Part shown: positions 17,065 through 26,166 of the stretch, in pieces
How positions within the stretch are numbered: the first letter of the stretch is position 1
How the letters are laid out: the number at the start of each line of letters is the position of its first letter
From: Pedobacter borealis DSM 19626
GTDB taxonomy: Bacteria; Bacteroidota; Bacteroidia; Sphingobacteriales; Sphingobacteriaceae
NCBI RefSeq assembly: GCF_000708285.2
Contig: NZ_JAUG01000007.1
Location: 33,932 to 97,931, forward strand
Reading direction: 5' to 3'
DNA length: 64,000 nucleotides
Notes under the pieces: model-generated
Told to the model about the DNA's origin: nothing
Seen by the model: only the letters and a program-made list of their open reading frames with translations
Databases searched by the model: none
Made by a program: the position numbers and the translations under genes

Positions 17065-17997
17065 ATGAAAAATAGTATAAAAGTTTTCGCTCCGGCAACC
17101 GTTGCAAACGTAGTTTGTGGTTTCGATGTACTGGGTTTCGCTGTAAACGAACCTGGTGATGAAGTTGAAATGCGATTTACCGATACAGCTGGTGTGGTGA
17201 TCAAAAGAATTACTGGCGATGATGGCCGTTTGCCTCTAGATGCAGCGAAAAATACCGTAAGTGCCAGTGTTCAACATTATTTAAAGCATATAAACCGTTT
17301 AGATGTTGGTGTAGAAATTGAACTGCACAAGAAAATGCCTATTGGCAGTGGATTGGGCTCAAGCTCGGCCAGTACAGTAGCTGGTTTATTTGCCATTAAC
17401 AAATTAATGGGCGACTTATTAACCACTAAAGAGCTGGTTCCTTTTGCCATGAAAGGCGAAGAACTTGCCTGCGGTTATGGCCATGCCGATAACGTTGCCC
17501 CTGCATTGTTGGGCGGCTTTGTACTGGTGAGAAGTTACGAACCGCTTGATGTGATTTCTTTACCTACGCCTGCCGGCATGTATGCGGCAATTGTTTATCC
17601 AGAGGTAGATGTACCAACCAAAGATGCACGCCAAATGATCCGCAGTAAAGTCGCATTAAAAGATGCGGTTACCCAGTGGGGAAATGTTGCAGGTTTAGTG
17701 AGTGGATTGTTCATGAATGATTTTGATTTAATTGGAAGGAGCATGAAAGACGTTCTGGTAGAACCAACACGTTCGATCTTGATACCTGGTTTTGAAGAAA
17801 TGAGAAAACTGGCGATGGAAAATGGGGCAATCGGCTTCGGAATTTCAGGTTCGGGTCCATCTGTTTTCGCATTGACTCAAGATGAAGAAACAGCTAGAAA
17901 AATAACAAAATCGCAACAGCAACATTTACATAAAATAAATATTAACAGCAAAGCTTTTGTATCTCCGGTTAACGCGGAAGGACCGAGAGTGATGTAA
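17065..17997 (+). CDS. thrB: Homoserine kinase
   Basis: This is a 310-aa GHMP-family kinase that phosphorylates homoserine. The ATP-binding glycine/serine loop is PIGSGLGSSSASTV near residue 92, and the C-terminal GHMP motif is GFGISGSGPSVFAL. The N terminus (KVFAPATVANVVCGFDVLGFAV) is typical of ThrB. It lies between thrA and thrC. Confidence 0.96.
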   Translation: MKNSIKVFAPATVANVVCGFDVLGFAVNEPGDEVEMRFTDTAGVVIKRITGDDGRLPLDAAKNTVSASVQHYLKHINRLDVGVEIELHKKMPIGSGLGSSSASTVAGLFAINKLMGDLLTTKELVPFAMKGEELACGYGHADNVAPALLGGFVLVRSYEPLDVISLPTPAGMYAAIVYPEVDVPTKDARQMIRSKVALKDAVTQWGNVAGLVSGLFMNDFDLIGRSMKDVLVEPTRSILIPGFEEMRKLAMENGAIGFGISGSGPSVFALTQDEETARKITKSQQQHLHKININSKAFVSPVNAEGPRVM

Positions 17998-17999
17998 AT

Positions 18000-18084
18000 A
18001 AGGCCTAAGGTAGAAAGCGTAGGGCGTAGGGTTGTACTCGGCGCCATAACCCTAAACCTTACACCCCTAAACCCTATACCTCAA
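18000..18084. repeat. Degenerate inverted word repeat between thrB and thrC
   Basis: The left half carries GTAGGGCGTAGGGTT-like words and the right half AACCCTAAACC, CCCTAAACCC and similar words, giving an imperfect inverted repeat of the telomere-like unit CCCTAAAC. It fills the whole spacer between two genes probably transcribed together. It belongs to the same general class as the word repeats at 2815, 25815 and 35291. Confidence 0.55.
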
Positions 18085-18085
18085 A

Positions 18086-19393
18086 ATGAAACTATACTCA
18101 ACCAACAATAAAGATTTACGTGTTTCTTTCAAAGAAGCTGTTTTTAACAGCATGCCGCAGGATAAAGGCTTATATATGCCTGTTGAAATCCCACAGCTTG
18201 ACCCCGAATTCATCCAGAATATAGAAAAATATTCTCTGCCTGAAATTGCTTACAAGGTAGCTTCAACTTTATTAAAAGATGAGATCCCTTCAGATGATTT
18301 AAAAGCTTTAATTGATGATGCTATTAATTTTGAAGCTCCTGCCGTTAAATTAGATGACAAAACCTTTGTGCTCGAATTGTTCCACGGTCCATCTTTGGCC
18401 TTTAAAGATTTTGGCGCCCGTTTTATGAGTCGTGTGATGGCTTATTTCTTAAAAGACGGCGAACAACTTTTAGATGTTCTGGTTGCTACTTCTGGCGATA
18501 CCGGTGGCGCAGTGGCTTTGGGTTTCTTGGGTGTGCCGAACACCAGAGTAACTATTCTTTACCCGGAGGGGAAAGTGAGCCCGATACAGGAACTGCAGTT
18601 AACCACCAACGGCGAAAACATTAGGGCCGTTGAAGTTAAAGGTACTTTTGATGACTGCCAGGCTTTGGTTAAACAAGCTTTTGCAGATGATGAGTTGAAT
18701 GCTAAATTTAGATTGACTTCTGCCAATTCGATTAATATTTCGCGATTAATTCCGCAAACATTTTATTATTTCAATACTTATGCCCAACTGAAAAAGCAAG
18801 GTTTTAAAGACGTGGTGTTTTCTGTACCAAGTGGAAATTTCGGAAATATTGGAGCAGGTTTACTGGCCTATAAATTAGGATTACCTGTTAAACAATTTAT
18901 AGCAGCTACCAATGTTAATGATACCGTTCCGCGCTTTTTAGAGAGTGGCGTATATGAAACGAAACCATCTACACAAACCTACTCGAACGCGATGGATGTA
19001 GGGGCACCAAGCAATTGGGTACGCATTATGGATCTTTTTAATCAGGATGTAGAAGCCATCAAAAAGGTGGTTACCTCTTATCGTTTTACTGATGATGAAA
19101 CATTAGAAGGGATCAAAGAAATTGACAGCAAGTTAAACTATGTGGCTTGTCCGCATACTGCGATTGCCTATTTAGCCGTTGAAAAATACAGGAACGAAAA
19201 TCCCGCAGACCAAAGTGCCGCAGTTTTCTTATCTACTGCACATGCTTGTAAGTTCCCTGATATTTTCCCTGCAGATGTTGCGGCTAAAATCGAAATCCCT
19301 GAACAGGTAAAAACTTTAGAAAGTAAACCAAAACATGCTGATCAGTTAGGAGTGGATTTTGAAGGGTTTAAAAAGTATTTGTTAAAAGGGTAG
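18086..19393 (+). CDS. thrC: Threonine synthase
   Basis: This 435-aa PLP enzyme converts O-phosphohomoserine to threonine. The PLP lysine lies in FHGPSLAFKDFGARFMSR and the phosphate-binding loop in SGDTGGAVALGF. The N terminus (MKLYSTNNKDLRVSFKEAV) matches the shorter bacterial/fungal-type synthases. It completes thrABC; REP-like palindromes begin 18 bp downstream. Confidence 0.97.
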   Translation: MKLYSTNNKDLRVSFKEAVFNSMPQDKGLYMPVEIPQLDPEFIQNIEKYSLPEIAYKVASTLLKDEIPSDDLKALIDDAINFEAPAVKLDDKTFVLELFHGPSLAFKDFGARFMSRVMAYFLKDGEQLLDVLVATSGDTGGAVALGFLGVPNTRVTILYPEGKVSPIQELQLTTNGENIRAVEVKGTFDDCQALVKQAFADDELNAKFRLTSANSINISRLIPQTFYYFNTYAQLKKQGFKDVVFSVPSGNFGNIGAGLLAYKLGLPVKQFIAATNVNDTVPRFLESGVYETKPSTQTYSNAMDVGAPSNWVRIMDLFNQDVEAIKKVVTSYRFTDDETLEGIKEIDSKLNYVACPHTAIAYLAVEKYRNENPADQSAAVFLSTAHACKFPDIFPADVAAKIEIPEQVKTLESKPKHADQLGVDFEGFKKYLLKG

Positions 19394-19405
19394 TATAAAA
19401 GGAAT

Positions 19406-19566
19406 CGTTAGTCGGGATTTGTAATCCCGACTTTTGAGCTAAGGATTTTTAATCCTTAACAAAAAAACAACGCTTAAGCTTAAATCGGATTATAAATCCG
19501 AGGTACAAAGATCCGGAATTACAAATCCGGACCAACTTCTTTAGAACTAAGGATTTTTAATCCTTA
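19406..19566. repeat. REP-like palindrome cluster upstream of the RAYT gene
   Basis: Five short palindromes lie in 160 bp. They are CGGGATTTGTAATCCCG (in 19411-19431), AAGGATTTTTAATCCTT (19441-19457), TCGGATTATAAATCCGA (19485-19501), CCGGAATTACAAATCCGG (in 19512-19531) and a second AAGGATTTTTAATCCTT near 19549. The 19406-19538 block is repeated downstream of the RAYT gene at 20205-20337. The outer stem bases differ from element to element but remain self-complementary. Confidence 0.88.
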
Positions 19567-19592
19567 TATTATTTGTTAAAAACTCATGAATT

Positions 19593-20135
19593 ATGGCTTT
19601 CAAATACGCTGTAACAGATCAGAATGATCTTTATTTCATTACTACAACAGTAGTTGGATGGATTGATGCCTTTACACGTAAAGAACTTGCAGATGTTATT
19701 ATTGAAAGTTTAAAATACTGTCAATCTGAAAAGGGATTAATTATTTATGCATGGTGTTTAATGCCAAGCCACTTACATATGATTGTTAGCGCTGAAGAAA
19801 ATTACAAACTTTCGGACATTATCAGGGATTTTAAAAAATTTACCTCTAAAAAGATTATAAAAACGATTGGAGAAATTAATGAAAGTAGAGAATGGCTCTT
19901 AGATAAGTTTTCATTTGCTGCCCGGATCAATATCAAAAACAAAGAATATAAATTTTGGCAGGATGGTTTCCATCCAATTGTTTTATACTCAAATGAATTT
20001 AAAGATCAAAAATTAGATTACATTCATAATAATCCCATTGAGTCGGGAATTGTTTCGGAAGCAGAACATTATAACTACAGTTCGGCTGTAAACTATGCTG
20101 GTGGTTTAGGCCTGTTGGAAGTTGTTTATTTATGA
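19593..20135 (+). CDS. REP-associated tyrosine transposase (RAYT, Y1/TnpA_REP family)
   Basis: This 180-aa member of the HUH/Y1 single-strand transposase family has its HxH metal motif in LMPSHLHMIV (His60, His62) and its nucleophile Tyr143 in LDYIHNNPIESGIV, a RAYT signature. Such proteins are domesticated transposases that cut or move REP palindromes. The gene is flanked on both sides by REP-like palindromes, the expected context. All catalytic residues are present and the frame is intact. It is separate from the thr operon; its promoter must lie in the palindromic region. Confidence 0.93.
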   Translation: MAFKYAVTDQNDLYFITTTVVGWIDAFTRKELADVIIESLKYCQSEKGLIIYAWCLMPSHLHMIVSAEENYKLSDIIRDFKKFTSKKIIKTIGEINESREWLLDKFSFAARINIKNKEYKFWQDGFHPIVLYSNEFKDQKLDYIHNNPIESGIVSEAEHYNYSSAVNYAGGLGLLEVVYL

Positions 20136-20150
20136 TTAGAAATTTATAAA

Positions 20151-20371
20151 CCAGATTACAAATCTGGGGCACAATCAGTCCGGATTACAAATCTGGGCTA
20201 ACGCCGCTAGTCGGGATTTGCAATCCCGTCTTTTGAGCTAAGGATTTTTAATCCTTAAAAAAACCACTCAAAATTACCTTAAACTAGATTGCAAATCTGA
20301 GGTACAACCGATCAGGATTACAAATCCTGACCAACTTGAGTACAATCGGTCCGGATTACAAATCCGGACCA
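20151..20371. repeat. REP-like palindrome cluster downstream of the RAYT gene
   Basis: Palindromes include CCAGATTACAAATCTGG (20151-20167), CGGGATTTGCAATCCCG (in 20210-20230), AAGGATTTTTAATCCTT (20240-20256), CAGGATTACAAATCCTG (in 20312-20331) and CCGGATTACAAATCCGG (in 20350-20369). Units face both ways, as in BIMEs. The 20205-20337 part duplicates 19406-19538. No gene is seen in this interval. Confidence 0.88.
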
Positions 20372-20384
20372 ACTACCTAAAAAA

Positions 20385-20821
20385 TTATTTAGCATTTTGC
20401 GATTTTAGTGTTTTCAACTCACGCTTAAGTGCTTCAATTTGCTGCTGTTGTTCCTTTATGCTGGCAACCAAAAGCGGGATTAAACTTTCATAATCTACCT
20501 TGGTAATAGTAGCATTTTTTGCCTGATCGTAGATAGTCGACAGCCAATCGCCAGCAATAGCCGCAGGTGTTGTTCCTCCGGTTACAAAACCCCAGTACCT
20601 TGGCCCAGACGAGGCCACCATAATGGGTTCGAAGCGCTGGTTAAATTGTTTCAAGACTTTAAGTGTACCAAAACCTCGCTCGCTTAAATCCCGAATAATC
20701 TCTACTTCAGCAGAACTGGCCGTAGGCCGTCATGAATTTGGTTTAAATAATCTATTCCCTGTTGGTTAACTTCTGTTAGTATGGCATCAAGGTTTTGTTG
20801 GTCGATATTTAGATTATTCAT
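20385..20821 (-). pseudogene. Chimeric remnant: PLP-decarboxylase N terminus joined to a tail-fibre-like C terminus
   Basis: From ATG 20821 the frame reads MNNLNIDQQNLDAILTEV through YLNQIHDGLRP and stops at about 20703. One frame over, it continues SSAEVEIIRDLSERGFGTLKV, then MVASSGPRYWGFVTGGTTPA and AIAGDWLSTIYDQ. This looks like the N-terminal part of a pyridoxal-dependent decarboxylase or aminotransferase (GPRYWGFVTGG block), with a frameshift near 20718. After about 20520 the sequence changes to ITKVDYESLIPLLVASIKEQ, resembling the C-terminal tail of phage-type tail-fibre or S74 proteins. The PLP lysine region is absent, so it cannot be active. Family calls are from recollection of motifs and need a search. 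Confidence 0.6.
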
Positions 20822-20845
20822 GATTATTGAATTTGATATTCTAGA

Positions 20846-21071
20846 GTCGGGATTACAAATCCCGACTAACCAGGTTTTGTTGGTCGAGATTTAAAATCTC
20901 GACGTTATGTACTGTAGTTTAAAATCCACTAAAGGATAATCCAAAGGACGGGATTGCAAATCCCGACTAACGAAACGTTTTGTTCGTCGAGATTTGTAAT
21001 CTCGACGTTATGTACTGTGGATTTTAAATCCACTAACAGATAATCCAAAGGACGGGATTGCAAATCCCGAC
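20846..21071. repeat. Tandem REP-like repeats, period 101-104 bp
   Basis: Three unit starts carrying CGGGATT and AATCCCG arms occur at 20846, 20947 and 21051. Each full unit continues with a second palindrome (CGAGATTTAAAATCTCG or CGAGATTTGTAATCTCG), the word GACGTTATGTACTGT and a third palindrome around TGGATTTTAAATCCA. Unit 1 has a decayed third stem (AGTTTAAAATCCAC). The array ends just before the metF stop codon. Confidence 0.85.
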
Positions 21072-21086
21072 TAACCAGTCAGCTCA

Positions 21087-22040
21087 TTAAAATATAGCTT
21101 TCGCAATTTTTTTGGTCTGTTCAGGGCGGCCCATGGTGTAAAAGTGTAGTACCGGGGCACCGAAATCAATCAGTTCTTTACATTGTTTAATCATGGCTTC
21201 GGTACCTATTTCTTTTGCCTCATTATTATTTTTAGCGTGCGATAGTGCATCCGTTAACTCATCAGGTAAGTCAATGTGAAAAATCTTAGGCAGTACATTT
21301 AACTGCGATAAGGTACTAATCGGCTTCAAACCTGGTATAATTGGAATATTGATATCGTTTTCCCTGCATTTTTTTACAAAGTCGAAATACTTCTGATTAT
21401 CGAAAAACATCTGCGTAACAATAAACTCTGCCCCTGCTTCAACTTTCTTTTTCAGGTATTTGAAATCAGTACTCATGTTAGGTGCTTCGAAGTGTTTTTC
21501 AGGATAGCCAGCCACACCGATACAGAAATCGCTTTTAAAGGTTTCTATATCTTCGTGGAGAAACTTACCTTCATTATGGTTCTTGATATGCTCAATCAAA
21601 TCTGTAGCATAACAGTGTCCGCCAGGCGTTGGCACGAAATTCCCATCTGCCTTACGGGCATCGCCTCGCAAAGCCAAAACATTATCAATACCCAAAAACT
21701 GTAAATCAATCAATGCATTTTCGGTTTCTTCTTTGGTAAATCCACCGCAAATAAGATGTGGAACGGCATCTACCTTATATTTATGGATAATGGCAGCACA
21801 AATGGCAATGGTTCCCGGGCGCTTACGATAAGATACCTTTTGTAGCAAACCATTCGCCTGTTCTTTATAAATGTAATCCTCGCGGAGCGAAGTTACATCA
21901 ATAAAAGGAGGATTAAATTCTAATAATGGCTCTATCGCATCATAAATCCATTGTATACTTTGCCCTTTAATAGGCGGCAATAGTTCAAAAGAGAACAAGG
22001 TTTTACCCTTTGCGTTTTTTATATGGTCTGTAATCTTCAT
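21087..22040 (-). CDS. metF: 5,10-methylenetetrahydrofolate reductase
   Basis: This 317-aa flavoenzyme supplies 5-methyl-THF to methionine synthase. The N-terminal TLFSFELLPP segment has the catalytic glutamate. ALRGDA, FCIGVAGYPEKH and FIVTQMFFDNQKYFDF are typical MetF motifs. It follows metH with a 69-bp repeat-filled spacer, so both are probably one SAM-controlled transcript. Confidence 0.96.
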   Translation of the reverse strand: MKITDHIKNAKGKTLFSFELLPPIKGQSIQWIYDAIEPLLEFNPPFIDVTSLREDYIYKEQANGLLQKVSYRKRPGTIAICAAIIHKYKVDAVPHLICGGFTKEETENALIDLQFLGIDNVLALRGDARKADGNFVPTPGGHCYATDLIEHIKNHNEGKFLHEDIETFKSDFCIGVAGYPEKHFEAPNMSTDFKYLKKKVEAGAEFIVTQMFFDNQKYFDFVKKCRENDINIPIIPGLKPISTLSQLNVLPKIFHIDLPDELTDALSHAKNNNEAKEIGTEAMIKQCKELIDFGAPVLHFYTMGRPEQTKKIAKAIF

Positions 22041-22112
22041 ACCCCAACCCCTAAAGGGGCTTTAAATTTTTAATTTGTAAACGATTCCCTCCCCTTTAGG
22101 GGCTGGGGGTTA
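22040..22112. repeat. Palindromic intergenic repeat between metH and metF
   Basis: The spacer is bounded by AACCCCTAAAGGGGCTTT and CTCCCCTTTAGGGGCTGGGGG, with an AT-rich centre, the same layout as at 1541-1633. It touches the metF start on one side and the metH stop on the other. Confidence 0.7.
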
Positions 22113-25100
22113 ATAAGCTAAATTTGGACTTAACCACCGCTCTACTTCTTCAACCGGCATATTCTTTCTGATGGCGTAATCTTCAATCTGATCTTTGGTA
22201 ATTTTTCCTAATCCAAAATACCTCGAATCGGGATGCGCGAAATAAAACCCACTTACCGCCGCTGTTGGATACATGGCATAACTTTCGGTTAAGTGAAGTC
22301 CAATTTTATTCTCCGCATCAAGCAATTGGAATAAAGTTCCTTTTTCGGTGTGTTCCGGACAGGCAGGATAACCTGGCGCGGGACGGATACCTGCATATTC
22401 TTCCTTAATCAGTTCCTGATTGCTCAGATTTTCATCTTGTGCATAACCCCAGTATTCTTTACGCACACGTTCGTGCAAGCGTTCTGCGAAAGCTTCAGCC
22501 AAACGATCTGCCAATGCTTTAGCCATTATACTATTGTAATCATCGTAATTGGATTCGAACTCATTTACCAGTTCATCAATCCCGATACCAGCGGTTACAG
22601 CAAAACCACCAAAATAATCCTGAATACCACTTTCTTTCGGTGCAATAAAATCAGACAAAGCATAATAAGGCTGCCCATCTACTTTTTCGGCCTGCTGGCG
22701 GAGGGTGTGGATAGTTACCAGTTTGGAGTTCTCAGTTTTCAGTTCTGAGTCATTTGACAACTGATCACCGGCAACTGTTAACTGAATATCGTCTCCTACC
22801 GCATTTGCTGGCCAGAAACCAATTACGGCTCTTGCTGTTAACAGTTTTTCGTCGAGGATGCGTTTTAATAAAGTCTGTGCATCATCAAAAAGTTTCTTTG
22901 CCTCATCCCCTACATTTTTATCATCGAAAATTTTCGGATAACTGCCACGGAGTTCCCAGGTATGGAAAAACGGCGTCCAATCGATATAGGGAACCAGTTC
23001 TTCTAAGGGGTAATTATCAAACACCCTTGTGCCTGTAAATTCCGGAACGGGTAGGTTAGGTTGAAAATCGATCTTAAATTTATTTGCACGCGCTTCTTCT
23101 AAGGTTTTAAAACGTTTATCCGATCGCTTATTTAAATGCGCTTCGCGGGCTTTGTCATATTCTGCTCTGATACCTGCCACATAATCGTCTTTTGTTTCAG
23201 GATTCATCAAGGTGCTGCAAACAGTAACACTTCTGGAAGCATCTAACACGTGGATAGCAGGACCTGAATAATTTGGCGCTACTTTTACAGCAGCATGGAT
23301 TCTTGAAGTAGTGGCCCCACCGATAATTAAGGGAATGGTAAAACCTTCGCGCTCCATTTCTTTGGCAAAGTGAACCATTTCATCAAGTGATGGTGTAATC
23401 AATCCACTTAAACCAATAATATCGGCTTTTATTTCTTTGGCTTTTTTGATGATTTCCTGCGCAGGAACCATCACGCCCATATCAACAATTTCGAAGTTAT
23501 TACAAGCCAATACTACACCCACAATATTTTTTCCAATATCGTGCACATCGCCTTTTACAGTGGCCATTAAAACTCTTCCTGCAGATGAACTTTGATCCTG
23601 ATCGGGATTATCCAGTTTTTCCTGTTCGATAAATGGCAATAAATAGGCTACGGCTTTTTTCATTACCCTTGCCGATTTTACCACTTGTGGCAAGAACATT
23701 TTTCCGGCACCGAATAAATCACCCACAATGTTCATCCCATCCATCAACGGTCCTTCGATTACCTGAATCGGGCGGGCATATTTTTGCCTGGCCTCTTCCA
23801 CATCATCATCCAGGTATTCTACAATTCCCTTTACTAAAGAATGCGATAACCGCTCTTCAACAGAACCTTTTCTCCACTCTTCATCTTTAACTACCTCTTT
23901 ACCTTTCGATTTTACGGTATCGGCATATTCTACCAAACGCTCTGTAGCATCGTCTCTTCGGTTTAAAAGTACATCCTCTACCCTTTCTAACAATTCGGGT
24001 GGAATTTCCTGATAAACTTCTAACATCCCTGCGTTTACGATCCCCATATCTAAACCAGCCTGAATGGCGTGATAAAGAAATGCGGAGTGCATTGCTTCGC
24101 GAACGGTATTATTTCCCCTGAAAGAGAAAGAAATATTAGAAACCCCTCCACTCACTTTAGCATGAGGTAGGTTTTCTTTGATCCAACGGGTGGCATTTAT
24201 AAAATCGACAGCATAATTATTATGCTCTTCTAATCCGGTTGCCACCGTTAAGATGTTCGGATCGAAAATAATATCCTCTGCCGGGAAACCGATTTCGTGT
24301 ACCAGAATATCGTAACTTCTTTTACAGATTTCTTTTCTGCGTTCGTAATTATCGGCCTGTCCCTGCTCATCAAAAGCCATTACTACTACCGCAGCACCGT
24401 ATTGCATAATTTTGCGTGCACTTTCGCGGAATTTATCTTCCCCTTCTTTCAATGAGATAGAGTTTACAATTCCTTTTCCCTGCAAACATTTTAAGCCATT
24501 TTCAATAACCGACCATTTGGATGAATCGACCATGATGGGCAATTTGGCAATATCAGGTTCAGAGGCAATGAGGTTTAAGAATTTGGTCATTGCTGCTTCC
24601 GAATCCAACATCCCCTCATCCATATTCACATCGATTACCTGCGCACCACCTTCAACCTGTTGTAAGGCAACGGCCAGTGCCGCTTCATAATCGCCGCCCA
24701 AAATCAGTTTAGAGAATTTTGGAGATCCGGTAATATTTGTTCTTTCACCAATATTTACAAAAATGCTCTCAGGAGTGATGGTTACAGGCTCCAATCCGCT
24801 TAAACGCATGTAAGGCTCAAGAACAGGTATTTTCCGAGGCTCAGCTTTTCTCGCATTTTTGGCAATACAGCCAATGTGCTCTGGCGTGGTACCACAACAA
24901 CCACCCACAATATTGACAAAACCAGAGGCAATAAAATCATCAACCAAATGTGCCGTTTCATGCGGCTGTTCATCATAAGCACCAAACTCGTTTGGCAAAC
25001 CTGCATTTGGATAGGCCGAAACATAACAGCCTGCTTTTGCAGCAAGCTCCTCAATATGCGGGCGCATTTCTTTGGCACCCAAAGCACAATTGAAACCGAT

Positions 25101-25811
25101 ACTTAATGGTTTTGCATGCATTACAGAGTTTAAGAAAGCTTCGGCAGTTTGACCTGAAAGTGTTCTTCCGGAGGCATCGGTAATGGTACCAGAAATCATG
25201 ATCTCCAGTTTACGGCCAATTACCTCTTCGTATTTTTTAATGGCTACAATAGCCACTTTAGCATTTAAAGTATCGAAAATGGTTTCGATTAATAATACAT
25301 CAGAACCACCATCTACCAAACCACGCACCTGCTCATAATAAGCGGCTTCCAGTTCGTCAAAATAAACTGCCCTAAAACCAGGATCGTTTACATTCGGCGA
25401 CATGGAAAGGGTACGGTTGGTTGGGCCAATAGCACCAGCAACAAAACATTTGCGGTCTGGATTTGCAGCCATGAACTCGTTTACGGCTTCTTTTGCCACC
25501 CGCGCACCTTCAAAACTCATTTCGTAAGAAAGGTCTTCCATCTGGTAATCGGCCATGGAAATGCGCTGTGTACTGAACGTATTGGTTTCGATAATATCGG
25601 CACCAGCGGCCAGATACTCCAGGTGTATGGTTTTAATAATATCCGGGCGTGTGATGTTGAGCAAATCATTATTGCCTTTTACATCACAGGGATGGTTTTT
25701 AAATCGTTCCCCTCTAAAATCTTCTTCGGTTAAGGTATATCGCTGAATCATGGTACCCATCGCACCATCAATCACCAAAATACGTTTTTCTAATTCTTCT
25801 CTTATGCTCAT
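22110..25811 (-). CDS. metH: Cobalamin-dependent methionine synthase
   Basis: This 1233-aa modular enzyme methylates homocysteine. Residues 1-330 are the homocysteine/zinc module, with ligand cysteines in IGFNCALG and [11 protein letters not shown]. About 350-610 is the methyl-THF module ([13 protein letters not shown]). About 640-880 binds cobalamin, with the axial histidine in [12 protein letters not shown]. The C terminus is the AdoMet activation module, with [16 protein letters not shown]. It lies behind a SAM riboswitch. A roughly 10-residue longer linker in the activation module ([13 protein letters not shown]) is encoded by DNA resembling local intergenic repeats. Confidence 0.97.
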   Translation of the reverse strand: MSIREELEKRILVIDGAMGTMIQRYTLTEEDFRGERFKNHPCDVKGNNDLLNITRPDIIKTIHLEYLAAGADIIETNTFSTQRISMADYQMEDLSYEMSFEGARVAKEAVNEFMAANPDRKCFVAGAIGPTNRTLSMSPNVNDPGFRAVYFDELEAAYYEQVRGLVDGGSDVLLIETIFDTLNAKVAIVAIKKYEEVIGRKLEIMISGTITDASGRTLSGQTAEAFLNSVMHAKPLSIGFNCALGAKEMRPHIEELAAKAGCYVSAYPNAGLPNEFGAYDEQPHETAHLVDDFIASGFVNIVGGCCGTTPEHIGCIAKNARKAEPRKIPVLEPYMRLSGLEPVTITPESIFVNIGERTNITGSPKFSKLILGGDYEAALAVALQQVEGGAQVIDVNMDEGMLDSEAAMTKFLNLIASEPDIAKLPIMVDSSKWSVIENGLKCLQGKGIVNSISLKEGEDKFRESARKIMQYGAAVVVMAFDEQGQADNYERRKEICKRSYDILVHEIGFPAEDIIFDPNILTVATGLEEHNNYAVDFINATRWIKENLPHAKVSGGVSNISFSFRGNNTVREAMHSAFLYHAIQAGLDMGIVNAGMLEVYQEIPPELLERVEDVLLNRRDDATERLVEYADTVKSKGKEVVKDEEWRKGSVEERLSHSLVKGIVEYLDDDVEEARQKYARPIQVIEGPLMDGMNIVGDLFGAGKMFLPQVVKSARVMKKAVAYLLPFIEQEKLDNPDQDQSSSAGRVLMATVKGDVHDIGKNIVGVVLACNNFEIVDMGVMVPAQEIIKKAKEIKADIIGLSGLITPSLDEMVHFAKEMEREGFTIPLIIGGATTSRIHAAVKVAPNYSGPAIHVLDASRSVTVCSTLMNPETKDDYVAGIRAEYDKAREAHLNKRSDKRFKTLEEARANKFKIDFQPNLPVPEFTGTRVFDNYPLEELVPYIDWTPFFHTWELRGSYPKIFDDKNVGDEAKKLFDDAQTLLKRILDEKLLTARAVIGFWPANAVGDDIQLTVAGDQLSNDSELKTENSKLVTIHTLRQQAEKVDGQPYYALSDFIAPKESGIQDYFGGFAVTAGIGIDELVNEFESNYDDYNSIMAKALADRLAEAFAERLHERVRKEYWGYAQDENLSNQELIKEEYAGIRPAPGYPACPEHTEKGTLFQLLDAENKIGLHLTESYAMYPTAAVSGFYFAHPDSRYFGLGKITKDQIEDYAIRKNMPVEEVERWLSPNLAY

Positions 25812-25814
25812 TCT

Positions 25815-25915
25815 TGTCGTTAGATATGAGAATTGAGATATGTGATATGAGAATTATTAAGCACAACTTATCGCTCAAATCTCATGTCTCCCATCTCAAA
25901 TCTCAAAAAAAGCTT
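25815..25915. repeat. Word repeat between the SAM riboswitch and metH
   Basis: This untranslated segment is built from words such as GATATGAGAATTGAGATATG and, in the other orientation, AAATCTCATGTCTCCCATC and CTCAAATCTC, forming an imperfect inverted repeat. It lies between the aptamer and the metH start and could affect the expression platform. Confidence 0.55.
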
Positions 25916-25950
25916 ATTTAAAAAGTTGGTACGTGAATCGTAATCCTAAA

Positions 25951-26052
25951 CTTATCTGTTTCCGCTATTTGCAGAATAGAATTTAGCACCTTGTATGGTT
26001 ACAGGTTGCTAAGACTTCGTTGGGTCTAATCCCTCCGTCTTTCTTAATAAGC
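25951..26052 (-). ncRNA. SAM-I (S-box) riboswitch
   Basis: On the minus strand the segment has the S-box consensus in order: CTTATT (P1 5' side), GACGGAGGGATTAGACCC, a short hairpin, TCTTAGCAACCTGT, AAGGTGCTAAATTC, then GCGGAAACAGATAAG closing P1. GGAGGGA, AGCAACC, GGTGCTAAAT and the final GATAAG are the conserved positions. It is 140 nt upstream of metH, its natural target; binding of S-adenosylmethionine should lower metH-metF expression. I could not assign a convincing terminator or RBS-sequestering stem downstream. Confidence 0.93.
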
Positions 26053-26116
26053 ATACAAAAATGCAACAAAGCAACATCAATTCCAAAATTTATCGCTTTG
26101 CTACCAAATAAAATTA

Positions 26117-26146
26117 CAAAGGCCACGCAAAACTGCGCAGCCTTAA
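26117..26146 (-). terminator. Probable terminator after the Bax-inhibitor-1 gene
   Basis: On the minus strand AAGGCTGCGCA pairs with TTGCGTGGCCTT (two G-T wobbles) around a tiny loop, followed by TGTAATTTTATTT. It lies about 20 bp past the stop of the gene at 26167. Confidence 0.65.
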
Positions 26147-26166
26147 GAATATTATTCTGTTAGTGA

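Noticed and set aside
20846..21071. CRISPR array
   Set aside because: The repeated units are palindromes in fixed order with a period above 100 bp and similar spacers; no cas genes are present.
24800..25106. Open frames of 76-95 codons on both strands inside metH
   Set aside because: Both overlap conserved homocysteine-module coding sequence and are shadows.
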